From contig NZ_JACHLN010000001.1 in assembly GCF_014204495.1 (NCBI RefSeq), positions 1,548,605-1,612,604 of the forward strand: 64,000 nt of DNA. Direction: 5' to 3'. Position numbers and translations under genes: made by a program. Below the pieces are notes generated by a model. That model saw nothing but the letters and a program-made list of their open reading frames with translations. It was not told where the DNA came from and did no database searches. Positions 45,149-55,000 of this stretch are shown one piece after another. This DNA comes from Sphingomonas kyeonggiensis. Its GTDB lineage: Bacteria > Pseudomonadota > Alphaproteobacteria > Sphingomonadales > Sphingomonadaceae. Numbering within the stretch: the first letter of the stretch is position 1; each line of letters begins with the position of its first letter.

Positions 45149-46612
45149 ATGACCCGATTCTTTCTCCGCCCGCTGCTGCTCACCGCGACCGCCGGGACCG
45201 CACTCCTTTCCGCCTGCGCGCCGGTGCCGAACCTCGGCGCCCGCCCCGAAGTGCGCGCCGCGACCGCCTATGCCGCGGACCAGTCGCTCAAGGGTGACGC
45301 CGCCAACTGGCCGGCCAATGACTGGTGGAGCGCCTATGGCGACAGCCAGCTCACCAGCCTGATCGCCGAGGGCCTTGCCGATTCGCCCGATCTCGCCGCC
45401 GCCGCCGCGCGCCTCCGCTCGGCCCAGGGCTATGCCCAGCAGGCCGGCGCGGCTTTGCTCCCGTCGGTCGGCGTCCAGGCGGGCGCGACCGAGGGCAAGC
45501 AGAGCTACAACAACGGCATCCCCGCGGCCTTCGTGCCCAAGGGCTGGAACGACAGCGGCCAGGTCGCCGCCAACCTCAGCTTCGATCTCGACCTGTGGGG
45601 CAAGAACCGCGCCTCGCTCGCCGCCGCCACCTCGGACGCCGAGGCCGCGCGGATCGAGCTCGAGCAGTCGCGCCTCGTCCTGTCGACCAACATCGCCGGC
45701 GCCTATGCCGATCTCGCCCGCCTCGCCGCCCAGCGCGAAGTCCAGGCCAAGGCGCTCGAGCTGCGCAGCCAGACCCAGAAGCTGGTCGGCGACCGCGTCA
45801 CCAACGGCCTCGATACCCGCGCGGAGCTCAAGCAGGCCGATGCCGCCGTCCCCGCCGCCCGCGCCGATCTCGCCGCGACCGACGAGGCGATCGGCCTCAC
45901 TCGCAACCGCATCGCCGCTTTGCTCGGCAAGGGCCCGGACCGCGGCCTGACCATCACGCTCCCCGCCGGCCCGGCCGAGAGCCATGGCCTGCCCGCAGGC
46001 GTCACCACCGATTTGATCGGCCGCCGGCCTGACATCGCCGCCGCCCGCGCCCGGGTCGAGGCTGCCGCCAGCCGCATCAAGGTGGCGCGTGCCGACTTCT
46101 ACCCTTCGATCAACCTGAGCGCGCTGATCGGCTTCCAGTCCTTCGGCCTCGACAATCTGTTCAAGAGCGGATCGACCTATGGCTCGGTCGGCCCGGCGGT
46201 CAGCCTGCCGATCTTCCGCGGCGGCGCGCTCGCCGGCCAGTACAAGGGCGCCCGCGCCGGCTATGACGAAGCGGTCGCGACCTATGACTCGACCGTCACG
46301 ACTGCCTTCAAGGAAGTCGCCGACGCGGTGACCAGCAAGAACGCGCTCGTCACCCGCCTCTCCGAGAGCCGCCAGGCGCTCGCCGATTCCGAGGCCGCCT
46401 ATTCGATCGCCCGCCAGCGCTACGAGGGCGGGCTCTCCACCTTCCTCGACGTGCTGACCGCCGAGCAGGCCGTGCTGCAGAACCGCCAGATCGTCGCCGA
46501 CCTCCAGGCCCGGGCCTTCACGCTCGACGTCCAGCTGGTCCGCGCGCTGGGCGGCGGCTTTTCCACCAACACCGCGGCCGCTGCCGCCACCAAGGACTCG
46601 ACCCATGGCTGA
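45149..46612 (+). CDS. outer-membrane efflux lipoprotein, NodT/OprM type
   Basis: A 487-residue TolC-like channel with a lipoprotein signal (lipobox LLSAC, Cys about 25) and two long helical repeats: DWWSAYGDSQLTSLIAEGLA, then DLAAAAARLRSAQGYAQQAG, and RRPDIAAARARVEAAASRI, LSALIGFQSFGLDNLF, YEGGLSTFLDVLTAEQAVLQ. First gene of an EmrAB-type tripartite pump. It has no clear ribosome-binding site and overlaps the next gene by 8 bases. The N-terminal Cys is acylated in such proteins. Confidence 0.9.
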   Translation: MTRFFLRPLLLTATAGTALLSACAPVPNLGARPEVRAATAYAADQSLKGDAANWPANDWWSAYGDSQLTSLIAEGLADSPDLAAAAARLRSAQGYAQQAGAALLPSVGVQAGATEGKQSYNNGIPAAFVPKGWNDSGQVAANLSFDLDLWGKNRASLAAATSDAEAARIELEQSRLVLSTNIAGAYADLARLAAQREVQAKALELRSQTQKLVGDRVTNGLDTRAELKQADAAVPAARADLAATDEAIGLTRNRIAALLGKGPDRGLTITLPAGPAESHGLPAGVTTDLIGRRPDIAAARARVEAAASRIKVARADFYPSINLSALIGFQSFGLDNLFKSGSTYGSVGPAVSLPIFRGGALAGQYKGARAGYDEAVATYDSTVTTAFKEVADAVTSKNALVTRLSESRQALADSEAAYSIARQRYEGGLSTFLDVLTAEQAVLQNRQIVADLQARAFTLDVQLVRALGGGFSTNTAAAAATKDSTHG

Positions 46613-47756
46613 CGCCGAACCCAATCTCCATGTCGCGAACACCACCGCACCGGAGGCGCCCGCCAAGCCCAGCCTGCGCAAGCGCCTGCTCACCGGCATC
46701 GCCGGCGCGGTGCTGATCGCGGGCGTCGGCTATGGTGGCTGGTACGCGCTGGTCGGAAGCCACTATATCAGCACCGACAACGCCTATGTCGGCGCCGACA
46801 CCGCCAGCGTGACTCCGATGGTCGCCGCGCAGGTCGCCGGCGTCGCGGTGTCCGACACCCAGCAGGTCAGGAAGGGCGACGTGCTCGTCCAGCTTGACGA
46901 CAGCGACGCGCGGATCGCGCTCGCCCAGGCCGAGGCGGATCTCGCCAAGGCCCGCCGCCAGTACGGCCAGACCTCGGCCACCAGCGCGGCGCTCGCCGCG
47001 CAGGTCCAGGCCCGCAGCGCCGATATTTCCCGTGCCCGTGCCCAGCTCGTCGCCGCCGAGGCGGATTACGAGAAGGCGCGGGTGGACCTCGCCCGGCGCC
47101 AGCGCCTCGCCCCCAATGGTGCGGTGTCGGGTGAGGAGCTTACCTCCGCGACCAACGCCTTCTCCTCGGCCAAGGCCAATCTGGAGCTGGCGCGCGCCGG
47201 GGTGGCCCAGGCCAATTCGACCCGCGGCGCCGCCACGGGCGAGCTGGCCGCGAACAACGCGCTGATCAGCGGCACCACCGCCAATTCGGCACCCGAAGTG
47301 CTGGCGGCCCAGGCCAGGGTCGATCAGGCCCGGCTCGACCTGCAGCGCACCGTGATCCGTGCGCCGGTCGACGGCGTGGTCACCCGCCGCGCCGTCCAGG
47401 TCGGCCAGCGTGTCGCCCCCGGCGCGCAGCTGATGCTGATCGTTCCGATCAACCAGCTCTATGTCGATGCGAACTTCAAGGAAGGCCAGCTGACCCGCGT
47501 CAAGGTCGGCCAGCCGGTCACGCTCAAGTCGGACCTGTACGGCGGCAATGTCGAATATCACGGCAAGGTCGTCGGCCTGTCGGGCGGCACCGGTTCGTCC
47601 TTCGCGCTGATCCCGGCGCAGAACGCCACGGGCAACTGGATCAAGGTGGTCCAGCGCCTGCCGGTGCGCGTCCAGCTCGACCCGAAGGAGCTCGCCGAGC
47701 ACCCGCTGCGCGTCGGCCTTTCCATGGACGCCGAGATCGACGTCTCGAAGAACTGA
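46605..47756 (+). CDS. HlyD/EmrA-type membrane fusion protein
   Basis: A 383-residue adaptor: a short cytoplasmic start, one membrane helix (about 26-46), then the biotinyl-lipoyl domain (YISTDNAYVGADTASVTPMV, with VKKGDVLVQLDDSDA style), a long coiled-coil hairpin (ALAQAEADLAKARRQYGQ and EKARVDLARRQRLAPNGAVS), and a beta-barrel end. Characteristic motif RAPVDGVVTRRAVQVGQRV. It links the EmrB-type pump to the outer-membrane channel. Confidence 0.92.
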   Translation: MADAEPNLHVANTTAPEAPAKPSLRKRLLTGIAGAVLIAGVGYGGWYALVGSHYISTDNAYVGADTASVTPMVAAQVAGVAVSDTQQVRKGDVLVQLDDSDARIALAQAEADLAKARRQYGQTSATSAALAAQVQARSADISRARAQLVAAEADYEKARVDLARRQRLAPNGAVSGEELTSATNAFSSAKANLELARAGVAQANSTRGAATGELAANNALISGTTANSAPEVLAAQARVDQARLDLQRTVIRAPVDGVVTRRAVQVGQRVAPGAQLMLIVPINQLYVDANFKEGQLTRVKVGQPVTLKSDLYGGNVEYHGKVVGLSGGTGSSFALIPAQNATGNWIKVVQRLPVRVQLDPKELAEHPLRVGLSMDAEIDVSKN

Positions 47757-47767
47757 GGACCCAGGCC

Positions 47768-49297
47768 ATGAACGGCAAGGCCGAGGAAATGGCGCCGCTG
47801 AAGGGCGTGTCGCTGATCCTGGCGGGCGTGGTGCTCGCACTCACCAACTTCATGGTGGTGCTCGACACCACCATCGCCAACGTCTCCGTGCCGCACATCG
47901 CCGGCAGCTTGGGCATCTCGGGCAGCCAGGGGACGTGGATCATCACCTCCTATGCCGTGGCGGAGGCCGTCTGCGTGCCGCTCACCGGCTGGCTCGCCGG
48001 CCGCTTCGGCACGGTGCGCACCTTCACCTTCGGCATGATCGGCTTCGGCGTCTTCTCGGTGCTGTGCGGCCTGTCGACCACGCTCGGCATGCTCGTCGCC
48101 TGCCGTATCGGCCAGGGCCTGTGCGGCGGCCCGCTGATGCCGCTCAGCCAGACCTTGCTGATGCGCATCTTCCCGCCCCAGCAGCGCGCCCAGGCGATGG
48201 GCGTCTGGGCGATGACCACCGTCGTCGCGCCGATCCTCGGCCCGATCCTCGGTGGCACCATCTCGGATAGCTGGTCGTGGCACTGGATCTTCTTCATCAA
48301 CATCCCCGTCGCCGCGCTCTGCGCCTTCGGTGCGATGCGCCTGCTGTCGAAGGTCGAGACCCCGACGAGCAAGCTGCGCGTCGATCGCGTCGGCCTGATG
48401 CTGATGCTGCTGTGGATCGGCGCGCTGCAGATCATGCTCGATCTCGGCCGCGAGCATGACTGGTTCAACGACACCACGATCGTGATGCTCGGCGTCACCG
48501 CGCTGATCGGCTTCCTGGTGTTCCTCGCCTGGGAAGGGACCGAGGACCAGCCGATCGTCGATCTGCGCGTGTTCCGTCATCGCGGCTTCACCGTGGCGGT
48601 GGCATCCTTGTCCTTCGCCTTCGCGACCTTCTTCGCCTCGGCGGTGATCATCCCGCAATGGCTGCAGACCAGCATGGGCTACACCGCGACCTATGCCGGC
48701 TATGCCACGGCCTTCACCGGCGTGGCGGCGGTCATCATGTCGCCGATTGTCGCCAAGCTAAGCACCAAGGCGGATCCGCGTGCGCTGGTCTGCTTCGGCA
48801 TCCTGTGGCTCGGCTTCACCTCGCTGCTCCGCGTCCACTGGAACAGCCAGGCCGATTTCTGGAGCCTCGCCTTCCCGCAGATGCTCCAGGGCATCGGCAT
48901 GCCCTTCTTCTTCATCCCGCTGACCACGCTCGCGCTGGGTTCGGTGCGGCCGGAGGAGACGGCATCGGCGGCGGGCGTGATGAGCTTCCTGCGCACGATG
49001 GCGGGCGCGATCGGCACCTCGATCGCCACCACCGCCTGGGACGACAGCGCCCGCGTCGCGCGCAGCGAGCTTACCTCGAAGCTCAACAGCGACGGGACGG
49101 TCAATGCCCTGACCGCGCAGGGCTTCTCGCTCGATCAGGCGCGCGCCACCATCGCCCAGCTGGTCGATAAGGAAGCCTTTGCGCTGGCGACGAGCCACAT
49201 CTTCCTGCTCTCGGCGATCGTCTTCGTCGCGGCGGCGATGATCATCTGGCTGACGCCGCGCCCCACGCGGGCCGTGGGGCCGGGAGCGGCGCATTAG
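47768..49297 (+). CDS. EmrB/QacA-type MFS drug:H+ antiporter (DHA2 family)
   Basis: A 509-residue inner-membrane pump with 14 membrane helices. DHA2 marks: FMVVLDTTIANVSVPHIAGSLG in helix 1, MRIFPPQQRAQAMGVWAM, and the motif-C stretch GPILGGTISDSWSWHWIFFIN. It starts 11 bases after the adaptor gene. Third gene of the TetR-controlled operon, which exports hydrophobic toxins or antibiotics across both membranes. Confidence 0.93.
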   Translation: MNGKAEEMAPLKGVSLILAGVVLALTNFMVVLDTTIANVSVPHIAGSLGISGSQGTWIITSYAVAEAVCVPLTGWLAGRFGTVRTFTFGMIGFGVFSVLCGLSTTLGMLVACRIGQGLCGGPLMPLSQTLLMRIFPPQQRAQAMGVWAMTTVVAPILGPILGGTISDSWSWHWIFFINIPVAALCAFGAMRLLSKVETPTSKLRVDRVGLMLMLLWIGALQIMLDLGREHDWFNDTTIVMLGVTALIGFLVFLAWEGTEDQPIVDLRVFRHRGFTVAVASLSFAFATFFASAVIIPQWLQTSMGYTATYAGYATAFTGVAAVIMSPIVAKLSTKADPRALVCFGILWLGFTSLLRVHWNSQADFWSLAFPQMLQGIGMPFFFIPLTTLALGSVRPEETASAAGVMSFLRTMAGAIGTSIATTAWDDSARVARSELTSKLNSDGTVNALTAQGFSLDQARATIAQLVDKEAFALATSHIFLLSAIVFVAAAMIIWLTPRPTRAVGPGAAH

Positions 49298-49360
49298 GGC
49301 GGGGGCTACAACGCGTAACGTTACCGCGCTCCCTCTCTCGTCCTCCCCGCTCTCTCCCTC

Positions 49361-49440
49361 GTCATCCCCGCGAAGGCGGGGATCCAGGGTTACTCCGCGC
49401 ATCGCTTTTGGCTCTGGATCCCCGCCTTCGCGGGGATGAC
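49361..49440. repeat. REPIN-like inverted repeat, family C
   Basis: GTCATCCCCGCGAAGGCGGGG on the left, with GATCCAGGGTTACTCC after it, faces GGATCCCCGCCTTCGCGGGG and TGAC on the right, a nearly perfect inverted repeat of 80 bp. A longer relative is at 59147-59282. It is in the 305-base gap between the EmrB gene and the enoyl-CoA hydratase gene. Confidence 0.85.
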
Positions 49441-49478
49441 GAAGAATCTTGGAGGGGCGCTGTCCCTTCAAACCGCCA

Positions 49479-49579
49479 GTTCCCCGGCGAAGGCCGGGGC
49501 CCAGTTTCGGCGCAGGTGGTTAGGGCGGTCAAACCTCTCGAACGACGTGGCAACTGGGCCCCGGCCTTCGCCGGGGAAC
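49479..49579. repeat. REPIN-like inverted repeat, family B
   Basis: Begins GTTCCCCGGCGAAGGCCGGGG and ends CCCCGGCCTTCGCCGGGGAAC. The middle (GCGCAGGTGGTTAGGGCGGTC, then ACCTCTCGAACGAC) matches the reverse complement of the element at 41017-41116. With the family C copy it fills the 49298-49602 gap, where I see no gene. Confidence 0.85.
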
Positions 49580-49602
49580 TGCTAAACCAAATGTCACCCC
49601 GC

Positions 49603-50385
49603 TCACTTCCCCGTGAAATTCGCCTTCCGCTTCTGCAGGAACGCCAGCCCGCCCTCCATCGAATCCGCCGTCCCGCGCGCCGCACGCTGGTGATTGGCTT
49701 CCATCGCGAGCGTCTCTTCCAGCGTCAGTTCCAGCGCCTGGCCCAGTCCGCGCCGGATCATGCCCAGCGCCTGGGTCGGCCCCGCGGCCAGCCGGGTGGC
49801 CAGCGCCAGCGCCTCATGCTCCAGCTGCTCGTCCGAGACGACGCTGTGCACCAGCCCCCATTCGCGTGCCTTCGCCGCCGGCAGCTTCTCGCCGAGCATC
49901 ATCATCTCGGCGGCGCGGGCGCGGCCGACCAGCCGGGGCAGCAGCCAGGTCGCGCCGCCATCGGGCACCAGGCCGATATTGACGAAGGCCTGGAGGAAAT
50001 AGCCGGTGTCACTCGCCACGCAGAAATCGGCGGCCAGCGCCAGGCTGCAGCCGATGCCGGCGGCGGCACCGCGCACCGCGCTCACCACCGGTACGCCAAG
50101 CCGCGTCACCGCCAGGATCGTCGGGTTGTAATGGTCGGTCAGCGCCGCATGGGTGGCATTGCCGGGATCGGCCGACGCCAGCGCCCCGCTTGCGACATCG
50201 GCGCCCGAGCAAAAGGCGCGGCCGGCGCCCTGGAGCAGCACCGCGCGGGCGCCGTCCAGATTGGCGAGCGCGTCGCGGATCTCGTCGAACATCTGGGGCG
50301 GCGCGGCATTGAGGCGATCGGGCCGGTTGAGCGTGAGCACCAGCACATCGCCGGCGCGCGCGGTCAGGATCGTCTCGTAGGCCAT
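49603..50385 (-). CDS. enoyl-CoA hydratase/isomerase family protein (PaaG-like)
   Basis: A 260-residue crotonase-fold enzyme: GDVLVLTLNRPDRLNA at the N-terminus, the oxyanion-hole motifs FCSGADVASG and VRGAAAGIGCSLALAADF, and FVNIGLVPDGGATWLLPRLVG with the usual downstream acid replaced by Asp. Most similar in pattern to PaaG-type isomerases of phenylacetate catabolism, but no paa genes are near, so substrate is open. GGGAG precedes the ATG. Confidence 0.85.
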   Translation of the reverse strand: MAYETILTARAGDVLVLTLNRPDRLNAAPPQMFDEIRDALANLDGARAVLLQGAGRAFCSGADVASGALASADPGNATHAALTDHYNPTILAVTRLGVPVVSAVRGAAAGIGCSLALAADFCVASDTGYFLQAFVNIGLVPDGGATWLLPRLVGRARAAEMMMLGEKLPAAKAREWGLVHSVVSDEQLEHEALALATRLAAGPTQALGMIRRGLGQALELTLEETLAMEANHQRAARGTADSMEGGLAFLQKRKANFTGK

Positions 50386-50487
50386 GCTTCCACTCCCGTT
50401 TCTCTTCGCAACCGATAGCGGGGAAGGGAGGGGCGGAAAAGCGGGGGTGATTTTCCGCTAGGGCAGCGGGGCCTGTTCCCTGGGCTG

Positions 50488-50530
50488 CTCCCCGGCGAAA
50501 GCCGGGGCCCAGGGTTTCTGTGCCGAATCA
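50488..50530. repeat. half copy of repeat family B
   Basis: One palindrome (CTCCCCGGCGAAAGCCGGGG) followed by CCCAGGGTTTCTGTGCCGAATCA, the same arm and middle as the copies at 33707 and 42433, but the facing right half is missing. A solo element. Confidence 0.7.
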
Positions 50531-50539
50531 CTCGCAATC

Positions 50540-50564
50540 AATCCTCCCCCGGAGGGGGAGGATT
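50540..50564. terminator. perfect hairpin downstream of the RND operon
   Basis: AATCCTCCCCC and GGGGGAGGATT form an 11-bp stem with a three-base loop, 14 bases after the stop codon of the outer-membrane gene. No T tract is clear, so it may act as a terminator or be another dispersed hairpin. Confidence 0.5.
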
Positions 50565-50578
50565 GGGAATGGCCTCGC

Positions 50579-52000
50579 TCAGTTCTGAGGCGCTACCGCC
50601 TCCGGCCCGTTCGCCGTCGTCGTCAGCAGCGAATCCCCGCCCAGCGTGCGATACAGCGTCACCAGGTTGGTCGCCTCGACCAGCCGCGTGTTCACCAGCC
50701 CGCGCTGCGCGGTGTAATAGGAGCGCTGCGCGACCAGGTTCGCCAGGAAATTGTCGATGCCGCCGCGATAGCGCGCTTCGGACAGGCGGTAGCTGTCCTG
50801 CGCCGCCGTCAAATTGGCGGTGTCGGCCTTGAGCTGGTCGGCGATCGTGCCGCGCCGGGCCAGCGCATCGGCGACTTCGCGGAAGGCGGTCTGGATCGAC
50901 TTCTCATAGCTGGCGAGCGCGGCGTCACGCTGCGCCTGGCTCGCCTGCACGCCCGCGCGCCCGGCGCCGGCGTTGAAGATCGAATAGCTGCCGCTCGCGC
51001 CGCCCGACCAGTGGAAGCCCTCGCCCGAGAACAGCCCGCTCAGCGCGTTGCTGGCAAGGCCGAGCAGTCCGGTGAGCGAGATGCGCGGGAACAGCGCGGC
51101 GCGCGCCGCGCCGATCTCGGCATTGGCGGCGCGCAGCGTGTACTCGGCCTGCACCACGTCCGGGCGGCGAAGCAGCACGCCCGAATCGACGCCGGCGGGC
51201 AGCTCGGCGACGGTGGGCGCGGCTTCCTCGATCGCCGAGGAGAGCAGGGCGGGGTCGATCTCGGCGCCGACGAGCAGGCGCAGCGCGTTGACGTCCTGTG
51301 CCAGCGCGGTGGTCTGCGATGCGACGTCGGACTGGGCGCTGGCCAGCGTCTGCTGCGCCTGGGCCAGGTCGGTGCGCGGGGCGATGCCGCCCTTCAGCCG
51401 CATGTCGGTGAGCTTCACCGAGCGCTCGGCATTGGCCGCCGTGTCCTGCGCGATCTTGAGCAGGCTGGCATCGGCGGCATGGTTGAGCCAGGCCGAGGCG
51501 ATGTCGCCGATCAGGGTCAGCCGCGTGGCGCGCGCGGCCGCTTCGGTCGCGAACCAGCGATTCTGCTCGGCGCGGGTGAGCGAGGCGACGCGGCCGAACA
51601 GGTCGAGCTCGAATGCCGGGATGCTCACACTGCCGGTGAAGCTGGTCTGGCGGTCGCTGCCATCCGCCTTGGAGACGGTGGCGCCGGCCCCTGCGTCGAG
51701 GCCCGGGATCCGGTCGGCGCGCTGGATGCGGTATTGCGCGCGGGCGGCGGTGATGTTGGCCGCGGCGATGCGCAGGTCGCGATTATTGGCCAGCGCCGTC
51801 TCGATCAGCTTCTGCAGGCGCGGATCGCGGAAGATCTCCTGGTACGTCACCGTCGGCAGCGCGGCCTCGTTGGCCTTGAGATAGGCGTCGCCCACCGGCC
51901 AGCCCGGCGGCACCGGCGCGGCCGGGGTCTCGAGCTTGGGGTCCATCGAGCAGCCGGCCAGCGCGCTGCCCAGCATCAGGGTGAGGACGATGCGCTTCAT
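50579..52000 (-). CDS. RND efflux outer-membrane lipoprotein, OprM/NodT type
   Basis: A 473-residue TolC-type channel with lipobox SALAGC (Cys about 17). Family features: WQ-like EIFRDPRLQKLIETALANNRDLRIAAANI, RIPGLDAGAG, FELDLFGRV, LLRRPDVVQAEYTLRAANAEIGAARAALFPRISL and RYRGGIDNFLANLVAQRSYY. Last gene of the RND operon; its ATG overlaps the permease stop by 4 bases (ATGA). Confidence 0.92.
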   Translation of the reverse strand: MKRIVLTLMLGSALAGCSMDPKLETPAAPVPPGWPVGDAYLKANEAALPTVTYQEIFRDPRLQKLIETALANNRDLRIAAANITAARAQYRIQRADRIPGLDAGAGATVSKADGSDRQTSFTGSVSIPAFELDLFGRVASLTRAEQNRWFATEAAARATRLTLIGDIASAWLNHAADASLLKIAQDTAANAERSVKLTDMRLKGGIAPRTDLAQAQQTLASAQSDVASQTTALAQDVNALRLLVGAEIDPALLSSAIEEAAPTVAELPAGVDSGVLLRRPDVVQAEYTLRAANAEIGAARAALFPRISLTGLLGLASNALSGLFSGEGFHWSGGASGSYSIFNAGAGRAGVQASQAQRDAALASYEKSIQTAFREVADALARRGTIADQLKADTANLTAAQDSYRLSEARYRGGIDNFLANLVAQRSYYTAQRGLVNTRLVEATNLVTLYRTLGGDSLLTTTANGPEAVAPQN

Positions 52001-55000
52001 GCCTGCGCCTCCGGCTTGTTGCGGCCCATTCGCCCGCGCACCGCCTTGAGCGAATCGCGCACACCGCGGCGGACGAGCACGAAGAACAGCGGGATGTAGA
52101 AGATCGCCAGCACCAGCGCGGTCAGCATGCCGCCGATCACCGCGGTGCCGATCGCGATGCGGCTGTTGGCGCCGGCGCCGGTCGAGATCGCCAGCGGCAG
52201 CACGCCGAACATGAAGGCGAGGCTGGTCATCACGATCGGGCGGAAGCGGATGCGTGCCGCCTCCAGCGCTGCCTCGATCACCCTTTTGCCTTCCTTCTCG
52301 GCGCGCTCGGCGAACTCGATCATCAGGATCGCGTTCTTCACCGCCAGGCCCATCGTGGTGAGCAGGCCGATCTGCAGGTAAACGTCGTTCTGCAGGCCGC
52401 GCAGGCTCACCGCGAACACCGCGCCGATCAGGCCGAGCGGCACCACCAGCATCGCGGCGACCGGGATCGACCAGCTCTCGTACAGCGCGGCCAGGCACAG
52501 GAACACGATCAGCAGCGACACGCCGTACAGCAGCGGCGCCTGCCCGCCCGCCAGCCGCTCCTGATAGGAGAGGCCCGCCCAGGCGACGCTGGTGCCCGGG
52601 ATCTGCGATGCGAGCTGCTCCATCCGGTTCATCGCGTCGCCCGAGCTCTTGCCCGGGGCCGGCTGGCCCTGGAACTCGAAGGACGAGATGCCCTGGAAGC
52701 GCGACACCGTGGTCGGCGCGGTCGCCCAGCCGATCGTCGCGAAGGCGGAGAAGGGCGCCATCTGCCCGTTGCTGCCGCGCACGAACCATTCGCTCAGGTT
52801 CTGCGGATCGGCGCGATAGGGCGCGTCGCCCTGGACATAGACGCGCTTCACGCGGCCGCGGTCGATGAAGTCGTTGACGTAGCGCCCGCCCCAGGCGGTC
52901 GACAGCGTGTTGTTGACGTCGGCCTGGGTCAGCCCGAGCGCCGCCAGCTTCTCCTGGTCGATCTGGATGTTGAGCGTCGACACGTCGGGCAGGTCCGACA
53001 GGCGCACCGCCTGCAGGTCCGGATCGGCATTGGCCGCGGCGAGCAGCTTGTCGCGCGCCGCGACGAAGTCCTCGCGCGACATGCCACTCGAATTCTGCAG
53101 CTCGAGCGTGAAGCCGTTCGACTGGCCGAGCCCGCGGATCGCCGGCGGCACCAGCGCGAAGACCTGGGCATCGCGGAAGTTGCGGAAGGCACCCGCCGCG
53201 CGCTGGACGATCGCGTCCGCCGCATTGTCCTTGCCCGGGCGATCGTCCCAGGGGACGAAGTTCACGAAGCCCTGGCCGGTATTCTGGCCGCTCGCGCCGC
53301 CGCCGCCGCCGCCGCCGGTCACGGTGAAGGTGGTCTTGACGTTCTTGCCTTCCTGCTGGGTCAGGTATTTCTCGATCGCCAGCTGCACTTCCTGGGTGCG
53401 GCTCTGCGTCGCACCCGCGGGCAGGCGGAACTGGACGCTCGCCGCGCCCTGGTCCTCGGTCGGCAGGAAGCCGGTCGGCAGGCGGTAGAACATCAGCACC
53501 AGCACCGCGCAGACCAGCAGGTAGATCAGCAGGAAGATCCACTTGCGATCGACGACATAGGAGATCGTCCGCGTGTAGCGATCGATCGTCCATTCGAAGC
53601 CCTGGTTGAACTTCTCGGTACTCGTGCGGAACGCGTTGCCGAGGAACGGCACCCGGCGCGACAGCCAGCCGCTGCCCGGCTCGGCCATGTCCTTCTTGCG
53701 CTTGAGCACGGTCGCGGTCAGCGCCGGGCTCAGGATCAGCGCGACCAGCACCGACAGGATCATCGCCGAGACGATCGTCACCGAGAACTGGCGATAGATC
53801 ACGCCGGTCGATCCGCCGAAGAACGCCATCGGCAGGAACACCGCCGACAGCACCAGGGCGATCGCGACGAGCGCGATCTGGATCTGGTCCATCGACTTGA
53901 TCGTCGCCTCGCGCGGGGTGAGGTCGGGATCCTCCTCCATCAGGCGCTCGACATTCTCGACCACCACGATCGCGTCGTCGACGAGCAGGCCGATCACCAG
54001 CACCAGCCCGAACAGGGTCAGCGTGTTGATCGAATAGCCCAGCGCATAGAACACCGCGAAGGTGCCGAGCAGCACCACCGGCACCGCGATCATCGGTACC
54101 AGGGTGGCGCGCCAGCTCTGCAGGAACACGAACATCACGATGACGACCAGCACGATCGCCTCGATCAGCGTCATCACCACTTCGTGGATCGAGAGCTTGA
54201 TGAACTCGGTGGTGTCGTTGGCATAGGCGTAGTTGAAGCCCTCGGGGAACTCCTTCGCCGCTTCCGCCACGGTCGACTTGACCAGCTCGGCGGTCTTGAG
54301 CGCGTCGGCGCCCGGCGCGGTGCTGATCGCGATGCCCGAGCCCGGATGGCCGTTCACCCGGCTGACCGCGTTGTAGTTCTCCGCGCCCAGCTCGATCCGC
54401 GCCACGTCCTTCAGCAGCACATGCGCGCCGTTGGTCTGGGTCTTGAGGATGATCTTGGCGAACTGCTCGGGCGTCTGCAGCCGCGATTGCGCGGTCACCG
54501 TCGCGTTCAGCATCTGCGAACTCGGCATCGGCTGGCCGCCGATCTCGCCTGCCGCGATCTCGGTATTCTGGTTGGTGATCGCGGTCACCACGTCGCTCGG
54601 CATCAGGCTGTAGCTGGCCAGCGCCGAGGGGTTGAGCCAGATCCGCATCGCATAGGGCGAGCCGAACACATTGACGTCGCCCACGCCCGGCAGGCGCGAC
54701 AGCGTGTCCTGCAGGTTGGACGAGAGCCAGTCGGAAACGTCGCGATTGGTGCGCTTGTCGGTCTCGTCATAGACGCCGACGAGCAGCAGCGTGTCGGGGT
54801 TCGACTTGGTGACGCGCACGCCCTGCTGCTGCACCTGGTTGGGCAGGCGGGACAGCGCCTGCTGCACCTGGTTCTGCACCTGCACCTGGGCGATGTCGGG
54901 ATCGGTGCCCTTGTCGAAGGTCGCGCTGATCGTCACCTGCCCGCGCGAGGTCGAGGACGAGCTGAAATAGAGCAGCCCGTCGATGCCGGTCAGGTTCTGC

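Noticed and set aside
45059..46699. very long minus-strand extension of the TetR gene
   Set aside because: The extension runs through both operators and antisense to the outer-membrane efflux gene. The TetR domain begins just after the ATG at 45058.
49361..49579. repeats near 49.4 kb considered as a CRISPR array
   Set aside because: There are only two elements of different families, each a long inverted repeat, with no regular spacers or cas genes.
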